Positions 22,116-32,469 of a DNA stretch of 64,000 nucleotides are shown here, in pieces. The DNA comes from Lolium rigidum (taxonomy: Eukaryota > Streptophyta > Magnoliopsida > Poales > Poaceae), in NCBI RefSeq assembly GCF_022539505.1, contig NC_061508.1:37442256-37506255 (forward strand), in the 5' to 3' direction. Numbering within the stretch: position 1 is the first letter of the stretch; each line of letters starts with the position of its first letter. The position numbers and the translations under genes are program-made. The notes under the pieces were generated by a model. It ran no database searches. It was given only the letters and a program-made list of their open reading frames with translations, and was not told where the DNA came from.

Positions 22116-23159
22116 GGTATGAAAAATGTTTCGCCAGCTTGTTCGTACAAGACAAACATTCAGCATACAGTTACTTTACCAATTCCTAATGGAAAATCAT
22201 GAGAACATTCAGATTTTAGTCTCCCGGAGCAGACGACTTGCCAGCCGTCCAAGCGGACGGTGGATGGCAATTGCCATAAAAAACAAGCTAAAATAAGTTG
22301 CCACATTGCAATTTTTGGTTGGTCCAAAATCGTTTGCTCTGAATAACAACCGCTAAATATTGGCGTCCTTCCAAATTAGTAAGCTACCCTTCCAGAACTC
22401 AACCAGTGAAACCATCAGTAAATTTCATGCACATCTAGATACCCGTAACTACCGAGTTGAATTTCTCAGTGAATTTAACGTGGTTGGGCCCGAAGGCAGC
22501 TTTACCTTGCCTAAATATTCACCTGGAATTAGAATACACATCCCACACTGGCACTAAATTTCTAGCTCAAAACACAAAGCGCTCTGAAGGCCATCCAAGC
22601 TACTACCCAAAGTTTCTGAGCATAAATGTTTGTTACATCCCAAATTCACATTATATAGGTTTATTATAAGTCAAGAACAAGAGCAACTCAGGCATGGTGA
22701 AAATAAAACATGACGAACACTGACCGTATATGTCGACCCTGCAGCCCCTATTAGAACAATCTCTCACTAAATCGTTGCTGAACCAAGAGCTCTACAGGTA
22801 AAATAGCCCTATTAGAACAAAGCAGAAATGAATGAATAAAAAGGACAGTATATATACTGATTCTTGGTGCACGGATCAACTCATCCTCAGGTGATCTACG
22901 ATTGGCTAACTAAATGTTGTCTACCTAAACTTGAATTGACACATAAATCATGCAACCATGGACTCCCGATAATGTGGAAACTCAAGATACTCCCTCTTCC
23001 CAAGTAAAGCATTGAAGAGCTGATGTTTGCTAAGGAATTTGTTCCTAGGAAAAGATTTAAGAAATGTGAAGAAAATATCATCTTCAGTGTTCTAGTACTC
23101 CTAAATCTTCTAGTTACTATTATTTGTATAAAGGGAAGAAGAGCTGTATGTTGCTAGGC
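22116..23159. other. CACTA interior, no gene seen
   Basis: Intron-like AT-rich sequence between the UTP6-like exons and the GC-rich block. No further UTP6 exon or domain could be read on either strand. Confidence 0.35.
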
Positions 23160-24630
23160 CTGCAAGTGGGAACGGGCTGACCACGGTGCCGCCAGCCCAA
23201 CCCAACATAACTCGCTAAGTGAATGCCCACCGAAACAAATAGAATCATGGCGGACACTCACCATGCGCCCGCTACCCCCACCACGGTGCCGCCTCGTGAC
23301 CCTCTCCATGGTGATCGAGGAGAGCGCCATGCCCAAGGAACTGTCCCACCGCCGCCGCCCAATCCCTCTGCTCGTCCCTCCCCCTCTCAGCTAGAACCTA
23401 ATCAGAACATCACCACGGTCATGTATCAACAACATGACAACACATCACTTGTTCAGACGGTCATCCCATAGTCATAGACCTAAAACTAACCACAGCTCGC
23501 TGGCCGAACCATCACAGTGCACAAGAGAGATGGAAGGGAGAAGAAATAGCTCACACTTGTAGCCGTGGCTGAAGCCATCGAGGTCGCTGAAGAAGAGGGG
23601 AGGGAAGCTGCAGCCTACCACCACCGCACCACGGTGGGGAGGGGCCCCGGCCACCCAGGCGACAACAACAGGTGGTAGTCGTCGACTAGGGAGGCAGGGA
23701 ATCTCGTGGTCGACGAAGGGGAGTAGTGGAGGCGCGGGCGCGGGCATCGTGTTGCGAGCCCGAGACCCACGGCTAGGGTTTCGCGGGCACGCGCGCTTGG
23801 GTGTTGTAGGGTGGCGCGGAGGCGTCGATCCAGCGGAGAGATCCATGGGGGCATCACGCCGGGGCGCGGCGGAGGTACCAGCGGGAGGCGGCCGGAGCAG
23901 CGCCGGTGAGCCCGAGCTGCGAGGCTAGGGTTTCGTGTAGCCGCGCGTGCGGGCACGGGCATACATCGTGGCGGCGAGGAAAGTGGCAGAGAGGAGGCAG
24001 CAGAGTTTCACCGGTCTACGGCGGCGGCAGGTACCGGCCGGGGCGGCGGCGGCGGCGGCGGATGCGCCAGGTACCGGCCGGGGCGGCGGCTAGCGTCGCA
24101 GTGGGGAAGGGGATCGCGAAAAAGGGAGCGCGCGTGCGAGGAGAGGGTGAGCGATTCAGGGAGAGAAAATGAGAGAGAGGTCTGGGTTGGGCCTCGTGGG
24201 CTGGCCCACTAGAGCCAAATGGGCCACCGACACGACCCAACACCCCATTCCCTCTCCTTCTCTCGTTTCTCTCACGCTCGGCCACCGACTCTGTTCGCTC
24301 CCCTTCTCCTCGCGGGCCGCCGCCGCCCTTCTCCGGCCGGTCGCCAGCCGTCTCTGGCGCAGCCGCTCGCTGGAGCCGCCTCTCCCATGGACTCTTCCAT
24401 CGATCTCCCCTTCTCGGTTTGATCCTCACGCCCTCTCTCTTTTGTCCTCGACCGCGAGTACACGCCCTCCCCCTGCCGATTCGGCCGTCACCGGCCGCTA
24501 TTGACACTGCTCCGGCTTCCTCCACATGCTCCCTGTCAAGTCCTTGCCTCTATGCGCACTCGTCCGGCGCGGGTGCCACCGCCGGCCGCGAGAGATCTGG
24601 CTGGTGCGGCAGCGGCAGCAAGTGAGTGTG
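23160..24630. other. GC-rich promoter/first-exon-like block inside the CACTA
   Basis: Strongly GC-rich with pyrimidine-rich leaders and two CTAGGGTTTCG motifs (about 23775 and 23930), typical of plant 5' untranslated regions. A 21-bp piece (GGTACCGGCCGGGGCGGCGG) is directly repeated at 24030 and 24071. Several open frames exist on both strands but all are low-complexity (Pro/Arg/Ala/Gly) and none is recognised. A plus-strand splice donor-like CAGCAAGTGAGTG lies at about 24615. It could be the captured promoter and first exon of the gene whose later pieces are at 24722-25640. Confidence 0.35.
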
Positions 24631-24721
24631 GTGGAGAGCGCGCGGCTGGAGGGGATTCAAGTATACTAGGATAGGGGAGTTTATCTCAAATTATGTGAGT
24701 AAAGAGCCAATGCATTTTCAG

Positions 24722-25640
24722 GTGTTTCTCATTCTGTGAATGAATTTGGTGCATTATGTCATCCAGTCAAGGATACCACCATGGCAGATGATGACGATCT
24801 TTGGTTTGCATCCCCTAAATCCTTGTCGAAAGTGAGGAAGAAAGATGAATGGCGGAGACCGTACCATGCTGCTTATAATTCAAAGATGGCATTGGTGGCT
24901 CTATTATCATTTTGGCCCCAGGCTTGTAATATGCACGATTCATATTCACTTCTTGGTCATAATAATCATGTAGTAAAAACGGTCTCCATGTTGTTCTATG
25001 TTCATTTATTTTTGACCATATAATATTCTTTCCATTTCTTAGTATGTTCAGTTCTGATTAAGGCTTACTCTATGTATGACGTGAGCTTTCTTTCATGGCA
25101 GATCTGTGGAGACAGATAATCACAAAACCAAGCATGGGTGACTATGTGAAAAAACTAGATATGTCATCGTTTCATATTGGAAGCAGACTGCCCGTGCCAG
25201 TATCTCTGAGACAGGAATTGCTTGACATCGATGGAATCTCCTATCGGCTACAGCGGGAGATTCAGATACTGAAGAAATTAATCTCGTACGATGTAAAAAT
25301 TGCCTGGTAAATGTTTTTTTATCTTCATACTATTTTTGCTTTAGTTCCTGATCATAATTTGACCTTCTTCATTTGATGCCTCAATCTTGATTGCACTAGT
25401 TCTGTTGTGTGGTTTCTTAATCTTCACTGCTCTGGTCCTGCTTACTTGTATTGGGGGGTTGTTGGGTGTACCTGTCTGTGGTTTGCAGTTGCAGCCACAG
25501 GTCTATACTTGGTATGCTGGAGCAAGCCGCAGCTACCTGATAAACAACAGCTGCGACATAAAACCATATTGCTTCATGTAGGCATCTATGTTGTGCCTAG
25601 GGTTTTCAACAACCTTGCCACCAAGGTTTCCAGAAGATGA
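24722..25640 (+). pseudogene. Unidentified multi-exon gene fragment in the CACTA element
   Basis: Three exon-like parts. A: after TTTTCAG at 24720, encoding MADDDDLWFASPKSLSKVRK. B: 25102-25306, between GGCAG and GTAAAT, encoding SMGDYVKKLDMSSFHIGS and SYRLQREIQILKKLI. C: from 25489 after GTTTGCAG, encoding VAVAATGLYLVCWSKPQLP and HVGIYVVPRVFNNLA, ending at TGA near 25638. Part C has a hydrophobic, membrane-like start. B and C do not join in one open frame, so the fragment is probably not functional. I do not recognise the family. Confidence 0.45.
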
Positions 25641-26925
25641 GGTCTAGATTTTGTTTTAAATGGACTGGTCTCTAAAATGTTATGCAATTTTCTTTTGTGC
25701 ACATTGGGTGTTCTGAACCACCATGTAAAAAGACCAGGAAACAATTCCGAACAACTGGTTCTTCTACCCCTAAATAACTAAAACTCACTGCAGATTTTGC
25801 TGAGTTGATATTTGGTGTTGGCTTTGAAAATAGAGTCCAGCTGTACCCGTTAGTTGTTTCCTTCAGGAAAACAGCATGTTGATCTATTCTTTATTTAAGA
25901 TTTTGGAGACTGGTCCCGGCCAGCTCTTTGGGACACTCGCTATGCATTTTAGCAAAAGGCATAACTAAACTTATTTGTAAATTCAAGTTAGTTTTAATAT
26001 TATAATTGATAATTGATATGGAAATGTGACAAGTCGATTTATTATTGTAGGCTCTCATTGCAAGACGTAGTGACAAGGTGGTAATGTCTAGTGATGACCG
26101 AGGAGATCTCTGTGTTGAACCTTTTTGTTGGTTATTGAACATATCGTAAACACCAGAAATTGCTATATATATGTCAACAGGCAAAAAACTTCCAAGTTTA
26201 TGAATGTTTTCTTCTACTCCACAATTACAATAATCTGTGGACTTCTAATTCACAACAACAAAATTGCAAATTTAGACTATCCAAGAAAATGAGCAATTCT
26301 CGCCATGTTTGCAGGACCTTCAAGAACACAAGGGCTGCATCGCCTCAGCCTCACGCTGCTACATGGCCTGGCCATTACGCCAGACATCGCCCCGTGCTGC
26401 CCACATACATATGGCACACGTCTCGCCGCCGGCCAGTTGATGACCTCAGCCGCGCATTTGCTTCCTCCGCATGCAAGGAAAGGTGGGATCGAAAGAAGAG
26501 AGGTAGTAGTTCTGCCTGCCTAAACCAGCTGGTGAGTGTGACTAGTGCCTTGTGTAAAGTAGTGTACTGCCGATAAAATACATATCCTTTGGCTATTGCT
26601 AAATTCAGTGTATACATGTAAAATTTTCACTAGTGTATTTTCTGCATTCACTACAGAATGTTTGGTTGCCAGTTTGACACAAGCATCTGGACCCAGTGAG
26701 CCCAAACCTTTGAATAAATAACACATGTTGCATTTTAAAGTTCCAGTTAGTTCTTAAAATATTTCCACATGTTATAACTCTATGTATTGACAGTGAGTTA
26801 GTACTCATGTGCCAGTATGTTTTACTGGCTATTGCATCTGCCAGTATGTCATGTGAGTTAAAAAAAGTTACACCTAACAAAGTTGATCCCAAGGAGCTCA
26901 ACTGAGGTTGTATGTACTATCTGTA
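25641..26925. other. CACTA interior with one weak exon-like segment
   Basis: A GC-rich island at 26310-26540, preceded by TTTGCAG, is open on the plus strand (peptide includes RPVDDLSRAFASSACKERW) but not recognised. The remainder is AT-rich and featureless to my reading. Confidence 0.3.
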
Positions 26926-27069
26926 CTAGTTAAATACCCGTGCGTTGCATCGGGATAAAAATATAAAAAATATTTAAATAATAATTTAATTAAATCTTAA
27001 TATTTTATTGTATAAAGGTGTCGTATAAACCTTATTGACTAACAATGAATTATCCTCCTCAAAATATGT

Positions 27070-27590
27070 TTTCTACCCACTTTATAAATAAAATCACAGA
27101 CGGTCAAACTGATACAAGGTGATAATAAGAACCTTACAAAACAGACCAAAGATAAACAAAAGAGAACCAAAAAGAACTAAGACTTATCACCGAATCAATG
27201 TAAACGAAACTAAGGAGGATTGGAGCTCCACAACAACGCATCAAAGAGGGTAACGACGCCTACGCTGCCGTTGTTGAGATCGCAAGGTCAAGGGTTTTCA
27301 CCCGAATCCATAGTGTGACTAAGATAGCAGCAACATGCCAAGAGGGTTACGACACCCACATGTGTCTGCCGCTTTTATCATCGAAACTCTTAGCTTTCAC
27401 CTTTAAAAAATCTTCGCACACCCCCGATCTCGACTCGCACAGTGGCTTCGAGCCCGTAATCCATAACACGGGATAGCTCTAGGAACTCCTGCCGTCTAGT
27501 CCTCGCCATCCAAACAGCCGAAGGGCAAAACCATCACCACCACCACCGCAGTCCAGCTTCCACTGCTACCGCCCTGGCTTCCACCGAATT
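27070..27590 (-). mobile_element. Non-LTR retroposon 3' fragment
   Basis: On the minus strand the sequence includes GGTGAAAACCCTTGACCTTG and ends with CTGTGATTTTATTTATAAAG. That resembles the 3' untranslated tails of grass LINEs and related retroposons ('...TTTATTTATAAAGTGGG'). Boundaries and target duplication were not resolved. Confidence 0.45.
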
Positions 27591-27633
27591 ATAAAAAGAT
27601 CACGCGGTTTATTATACCAAGCCAAGTTACATA

Positions 27634-27884
27634 CTACATCTATTTCGAAGAATAAGGCCACAATAAGGCCACACGATTTCTAAGGCAAAGTTTGGCCATA
27701 AAAATGAAGTAACATAATCTTGATTATATTATATGCAATTAGTATCGTTGAATTCATATTGAAAATCACTTTGTAATGATGCTAGTTTCATAAAACAATT
27801 TTTATATATTTAAAGTAATTTTTAGACAAACAAAAAAACACGAAAAACGAAGATGCCTTATTTTATTCTTTAAAATAGAGGGAG
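27634..27884. mobile_element. Stowaway MITE
   Basis: Termini CTACATCTATTTCGAAGAAT and ATTCTTTAAAATAGAGGGAG are imperfect inverted repeats, flanked by TA on both sides (27632-27633 and 27885-27886); inner ATAAGGCC/GCCTTATTTT boxes are also inverted. Length 251 bp. Confidence 0.75.
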
Positions 27885-28414
27885 TACATTAGTTGAAGGG
27901 CAAAAGACCGGTAGTATCCAGTCCGCACGAGCAAGACAAAGGTACCAATTACACATTGACTGGTCAAAATCAAAACTACCATGATTATTTAAAAAGTAAA
28001 CATGCTCAAAAAAAAAGTAAACCATCATCTAAATTTCCCAATCCCCGCTGCCAAAATGAGATTGAAGAGACATGCACAAAGTACAGGAGGGCGGCAGGAC
28101 TCCATCCACGGCAAGCTGTCCCGGCGAGTCGACTGCAACCCCGGCAAGCCTGAGTGTCGGCGTCCACCGCGTCCACGGCAAAACACCACGGCTGCGACCT
28201 CCTTTTCTTCTTCTCTTAGCCATTGAGTCTGTCTACCTGATTTAGAATTTCTGTGTTTGTGCCTAATCTCAGGCGGGCTACGGGGCCATGGAGTCTCCAT
28301 TTGTATCCATGACTTGGTAATTTTATTGCAAGAATAACGGGACTAAATCAAATCAGTTGGGCATGCAGCATGCTCCACCGAGTTCACCCCATCTCTCCCC
28401 GCCGTCGCTATGTT

Positions 28415-28598
28415 CACTGTGGCTGATACTCTCCCATCGCCATGGCCAAGCTCCCCCGCCGGCCCTGAGCTATCCAGGATTCGACCAGGAGCGTGTGGCT
28501 GATACTGTGCACTGTGGCTGATACTCTCCCATCGCCATGGCCGAGCTCCCCCGCCGGCCCTGAGCTATCGAGGATTCGAGCAGGAGCGTGAGACCAGT
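28415..28598. repeat. Tandem duplication, period 95 bp
   Basis: CACTGTGGCTGATACTCTCC (28415) and the following 85 or so bases (through GATTCGA, CAGGAGCGTG) are repeated at 28510 with two or three differences. It lies in a GC-rich, gene-like part of the Helitron, but no product is recognised. Confidence 0.8.
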
Positions 28599-28852
28599 CG
28601 TGGGAGTCTTCCCAGGCTTCCAGCGCGCCTGGCTCTCGGCCGGCGCGGGTAGCCCGGTAACGGCGCCGATCCAACCGGCGAGCGGCGGCGGGAATCTTTG
28701 TTTCGCGTCCCTGGGGTCCTGATATTTTTCAGGTGCGTGGAAGTTTGATGGAGATTGGAGTGCGGGCTGATTATTCAATTTATGAGGGGCTGCGAGGCAA
28801 AAGAGCCGACGACGTACGACGCACCGGTCGTTTTGCAATTTAATAGTAAAGA

Positions 28853-29535
28853 TATACTGTTTAGCAGAGTGATGACAACCATTTTGTTTCTTGCATGGGG
28901 ATATCTAGTCGCATTTTGGGTTGCTGGGAGTATAATTTTCTTGCATGGGGATGATTATTGTAAAATTGTTTGTTTTGTTTCTTGATTTAGAGGGCAAGTA
29001 GAAGTTCAAGTAACTTAAGACGCTTTGCAGATACCTCACAGTTTGTGATTTGATAACCAGGGAAGAAGAAGGTCAAGGAGAAAATAGGGCAAGAGGACCA
29101 GACCAAGAAGTGTTGGTAATCGAAGGGCCCTTCCGATGTCACTGTGTTGTCTATTCTGTCATGATCACGGTGAGCTACTAAGTCCTACTGTGGTGGTTCG
29201 GAGATGGAGCTTGCTTGAGGTTGCAACTCGGCTGTTCAAACCGAAGCTGCAGAGGAGCATGGCGAGCTGCTGAGGAGCGGAGAGCTGCGGAGGATCACGG
29301 TGAGGTGCCGTGAAGCCATCTAGATTGCTAGGTGAAGGTCTCTACGAGTGAACTTGTTCGGATTATCGATTAGTTTAGATTTGCTTGTGGTTGCATTTGC
29401 TAGTGTTGCCTTTGAAGTTGTATGTGATGGTTTGTTGGATTTATATCTATGTACTTTTATTAGCAGATGGTGTTGTTTCCGTAGACAGTTTGTTGTTTAG
29501 TAGAATTTTCAAATTCTATTGTTTAGTTCAATTTG
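28853..29535. other. CACTA interior right of the Helitron, no gene seen
   Basis: Contains ...TGGTGCGAGCTGCTGAGGAG-like purine-rich DNA near 29200-29300 and an AT-rich stretch to the subterminal array. No domain readable. Confidence 0.3.
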
Positions 29536-30080
29536 ACCAGAGGCATAAATTGGGGCACTTGTCAAAGTGCCTCAGTAGCTTGCTACTTATTGGGGCACTT
29601 GTCAAACTGCCTTAAAAGGTAGTCACTTATAGGGGCACTTCTTCAAACTGCCCCAAAAGATAGCCACCTACAGAGGCACTTTTTCAAACTGCCCCAATAG
29701 GTGTCACCTGTAGGGGCACATCACCAAACTGCCCTAATAGGTGGCCAACTATTGGGGCACTTTTTCAAACTGCCCCAATAGGTGTCACCTATAGGGGCAC
29801 ATCACCAAACTGCCCTAATATGTGGCCAACTATTGGGGCACTTTTTCAAACTGCCCCAATAGATGTCACCTGTAGGGGCACATCACCAAACTGCCCCAAT
29901 AGGTGTATACCAATTGGGGCACTTCACCAAACTGCCCCAATAGGTGTATACCAATTGGGGCACTTTTCCAAACTGCCCCAATAGATAGGGCATTAGAGGC
30001 ATTTTGGCCAAAGTGCCTCTAAAGGGGGGTATTTAGGGGCACTATGAAAAGTGCCCCAGGGCAAAGTGCCCCTAAATCCC
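29536..30080. repeat. Right subterminal array of the large CACTA
   Basis: Repeated boxes TTGGGGCACTTTTTCAAACT and AGGGGCACATCACCAAACTG separated by GCCCCAATAGGTG. About fourteen boxes are spaced 30-45 bp apart, ending in GGGGCACTATGAAAAGTGCC just inside the terminus. They mirror the left array. Confidence 0.88.
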
Positions 30081-30095
30081 TACCGTGTAGTAGTG

Positions 30096-30779
30096 ACACG
30101 TCTCTCACGCAGTCGTACCTCGCTCTAGTTGTTCCCTCTGCCCAAACTGGCCACCTTCGCTGCTTCTCCGTCTACGCTGGCTAATGTTGCTCCCCCGCCC
30201 GCGGTGGCAATCTCCGCAGCTCTCCCGATGTTTCCCACCCACCTGCCTGATCCCTGCAGCCACTATTTTCCACGAGCTCGGCCGCTGGAGGTCCTCAGCT
30301 CTCACTTCCGAACTCGCAGCTTGCTCCACCCACGCCGACCACCGTTGCTCGTCTTCCTGCGCCGGTTGCCATCGATACTCCTTCGCCCGCACGTCCACCA
30401 TCGATGTTCATCTGTCTAAGTGGTCGTTGCTGTTGTTGGCCCCAACGAGTTGACCCCAACAAGCTCGGCCAACTGCTCCTTTTATGTGTCCTTTGGTGAT
30501 TGTCGGATAGACCCATCGCCATGGAGGGTGAGCTCGTCTCGCCGCCGGTTTTGAAGAAGACGACGTCCACAACGGATACGTAGAGATTTGACCCGATTTG
30601 GCCCCACTTGATCTTCGGTGTGGCAGATTGGTAGAGGATTTGGGGATTCACCTTATTTTGACTCCGACGGACGTCAGGCTTTGTGGATTTTGTATCAGGT
30701 GACCTCGAATTGTCCATGGCGGTGACTCCATGGCCATTGAGAAGGTTTATTTTTTGGGGAATTTTATCGATGGTACATA
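30096..30779. other. GC-rich intergenic DNA, no recognised gene
   Basis: Open on both strands (plus 30129-30419, minus 30295-30717), but the peptides are Pro/Arg/Ser-rich and unlike any family I know. ACTCCGACGGACGTCAGGCT-type sequence at 30660 could be part of a retroposon leader. No call is made. Confidence 0.3.
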
Positions 30780-31018
30780 CTCCCTCCGTTCTGAAATAGT
30801 CTACAATCTAGCCCCAAAATTTGTTCTCAAATACTCTACATTCAAGCTTTTAGTCAACAACAACACTAAACACGAAGTGGTTTTGCTATCTTCATTGGAC
30901 GTTGTTATTTTCAATGTAGCTTGTATTGGTTGTTCACATATCTAAGTAGTACTAATAAATGCAGTACTAGTTTTTCTCATTTTTTTCTAGGATGTAGACT
31001 AAATCAGAACGGAGGGAG
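30780..31018. mobile_element. Stowaway MITE (uninterrupted copy of the 37407 family)
   Basis: CTCCCTCCGTTCTGAAATAG ... CTAAATCAGAACGGAGGGAG, 239 bp, between TA duplications (30778-30779 and 31019-31020). It matches the outer element at 37407-37955 and shows what that element looked like before its nested insertion. Confidence 0.92.
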
Positions 31019-31402
31019 TACGGTATTTTGATTCGCTACATGTGTGCATTGTATTTGTTGTGTAAGTATAGGAAAAGTTCTTCAACTTTTTTTTATGTAA
31101 TTAAGCTACGAGAGCGATTGCACCAATATATGTTACATATGTGCTCCTATAATATTGGATAAGGTACGCAAAAATGATGTGCATACTATAGAGAGATGTT
31201 GCAAAACTCTCGATGTAATGATTTTGAAAATATTACACACATGGAAAAAAAATGTTACCGCCGGCTGATCCCTAGCGTTCGCAAAAAAAGGCCTTACTGA
31301 GCAATATAAAGAAAAAACGCCATCTGATCATCACAACTTCACAAGGGTTCACAGCCCATCAGATTTTGGTAACAATTGCCCAAATATCCCGTCCAAGGAG
31401 CG
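31019..31402. other. 3' flank of F-box gene 1
   Basis: AT-rich, no separate feature. It shares GCCAT(C/A)TGATCATC and neighbouring words with the 3' flank of the F-box gene at 60825, as expected for tandem duplicates. Confidence 0.4.
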
Positions 31403-32242
31403 TTAAACCCAGCGGGGCACCCGTGGCCAGCTGGGGGCCACCATGTACGGCAGCCGGAGATCCTTGATCTTCCTCTCCATCGACGCACGCAACGTTCCCC
31501 CGATCGGATACGAGATGCAACAGCTGTCGGCGTGGAGTAGCTGGAGGCGTGGGCAGTGGTTGGCGAGAGCGATCAAAAAGGCTTCGTTGATCTCGCCTCC
31601 GGACAGCACGAGCTGCTCCAGCATAGAGAGCTTCTTCGCCAGCACCGTGGCGAATTCGACGCCGGGCATGTGGTAGAATCGCCTCGTCACGTGAAGGCTC
31701 CGCAGCGATGGTGCGCTGCAAGCATGCACGCATACGAACGCAGTGGTGATCAGGATACCTAGATTGATCCAGGAGAGGTGTGCGTGAGAGATGAGCCGCG
31801 AGACGTACCTGTTGGCGAGGAAGAGCAGGAAGTTGTTGTTGACGCGGCCGCGGAAGGACTCGCAGCGACCGGCGCTGCGGCGCACGGCGGCACAGGCAGT
31901 CGCAAGCCACCCCGCTGGCAGTCCGTCGTCGTCTTTGTCGGTGGCTAGATCGATGCGCCGCCACAGGAGAGGCTCGTCGAGGGCCAGCCGCCGCCACGAG
32001 GCGCACGCGAGCCCGGCACCGCGGAGGATGTCGGCCTGCGGGACAAGGCTCAGGATGACCCACAGCACGTCGCGGGGCAGTGCCGCCCAGTCCCTCTGCT
32101 CTAGCGACCGAGGAAGATCATGGTGCCTATGCACGTAGTCGTCGCAGCCGCTATCCAGTCGGCCGCGCCTGGGCGGCGGAGGTGGAGGCGGGGGCGGATC
32201 GGTTGCCGGGGATCTGGTTTTGCTCCTCGGCGTTATTCCCAT
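31403..32242 (-). CDS. F-box protein, SKIP19/FBL23-like (gene 1)
   Basis: Two exons: 32242-31809 and 31715-31403, with a 93-bp GT-AG intron at 31808-31716; 248 residues. SKIP19-like proteins bind SKP1 through the F-box and recruit substrates to SCF ubiquitin ligases through C-terminal leucine-rich segments (family knowledge). Visible here: a basic start MGITPRSKTRSPATD, nine prolines at residues 16-24, the F-box at about 51-99 (DWAALPRDVLWVILSLVPQA), then CCLRR-like segments APSLRSLHVTRRF, KLSMLEQLVLSGG and NHCPRLQLLHADSCC. The start is chosen because MG(I/K) plus a basic stretch is shared by all four copies; the frame is open 49 codons further upstream. A retroposon sits about 230 bp upstream (32470). 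The intron is stop-free and a multiple of three. Substrate unknown. Confidence 0.88.
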   Translation of the reverse strand: MGITPRSKTRSPATDPPPPPPPPPRRGRLDSGCDDYVHRHHDLPRSLEQRDWAALPRDVLWVILSLVPQADILRGAGLACASWRRLALDEPLLWRRIDLATDKDDDGLPAGWLATACAAVRRSAGRCESFRGRVNNNFLLFLANRYVSRLISHAHLSWINLGILITTAFVCVHACSAPSLRSLHVTRRFYHMPGVEFATVLAKKLSMLEQLVLSGGEINEAFLIALANHCPRLQLLHADSCCISYPIGGTLRASMERKIKDLRLPYMVAPSWPRVPRWV

Positions 32243-32469
32243 GTTGGTTCTTTGGATTTGTTTCTCGACCGAGATTCTCCAGATCGAGCCGCAATGGGCA
32301 AAAATCGAAGGAAGTGCTTTGCCCGTGTAGCAGAAGCGACGGAGAGATGGGCCGGAGAGCGCTAGGGAACGACGATCGGGTCCCTTCATTGAATCGGGCT
32401 TTTGTAGTGATTGATGAGGAGGCCCAGCGTCCTGAAAAAACCATACTCCAGTGTATGTAAAAGTTCCAT

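Larger units (their letters stand above)
26926..28852 (-). mobile_element. Probable Helitron nested in the large CACTA
   Basis: The minus-strand 3' end is clear: an imperfect hairpin (26937-26954, CCCGTGCGTTGCATCGGG on the plus strand) lies 7 nt from CTAG (26926-26929) and the next minus-strand base is T. A matching 5' end is proposed at 28852, where the minus strand reads A then TCTTTACTATTAAATTGC. This gives a 1.93-kb element inserted between A and T without duplication. It contains a non-LTR tail, a Stowaway and a tandem duplication but no Rep/helicase gene. The 3' end is well supported, the 5' end less so. Confidence 0.55.
19348..30095. mobile_element. Large non-autonomous CACTA element carrying host-gene fragments, TSD ACA
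   Basis: Opens CACTACTGTACGGTCC (19348) and closes with the inverse CCCTACCGTGTAGTAGTG (30095). The 3-bp duplication ACA flanks it at 19345-19347 and 30096-30098. Both ends carry long subterminal arrays built on GGGGCA(C/G)TTTGAAAAGTGCC and related boxes, the expected transposase-binding regions. No TNP2 or Ulp1-like coding sequence was found in the 10.7 kb. The interior instead holds exons of a UTP6-like gene, a GC-rich promoter-like block, further exon-like pieces, a Helitron and a Stowaway. It therefore behaves like a gene-capturing ('Pack') CACTA. Confidence 0.93.

Noticed and set aside
23472..24525. Several open frames of 90-170 codons on both strands
   Set aside because: Overlapping, Arg/Pro/Gly-rich and unrecognised; better explained by stop-poor GC-rich promoter-like DNA.
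31443..32460. Long plus-strand open frames over F-box gene 1, and likewise over genes 2-4
   Set aside because: They are antisense shadows in GC-rich coding exons; their peptides have no family character, while the minus strand encodes a conserved F-box.
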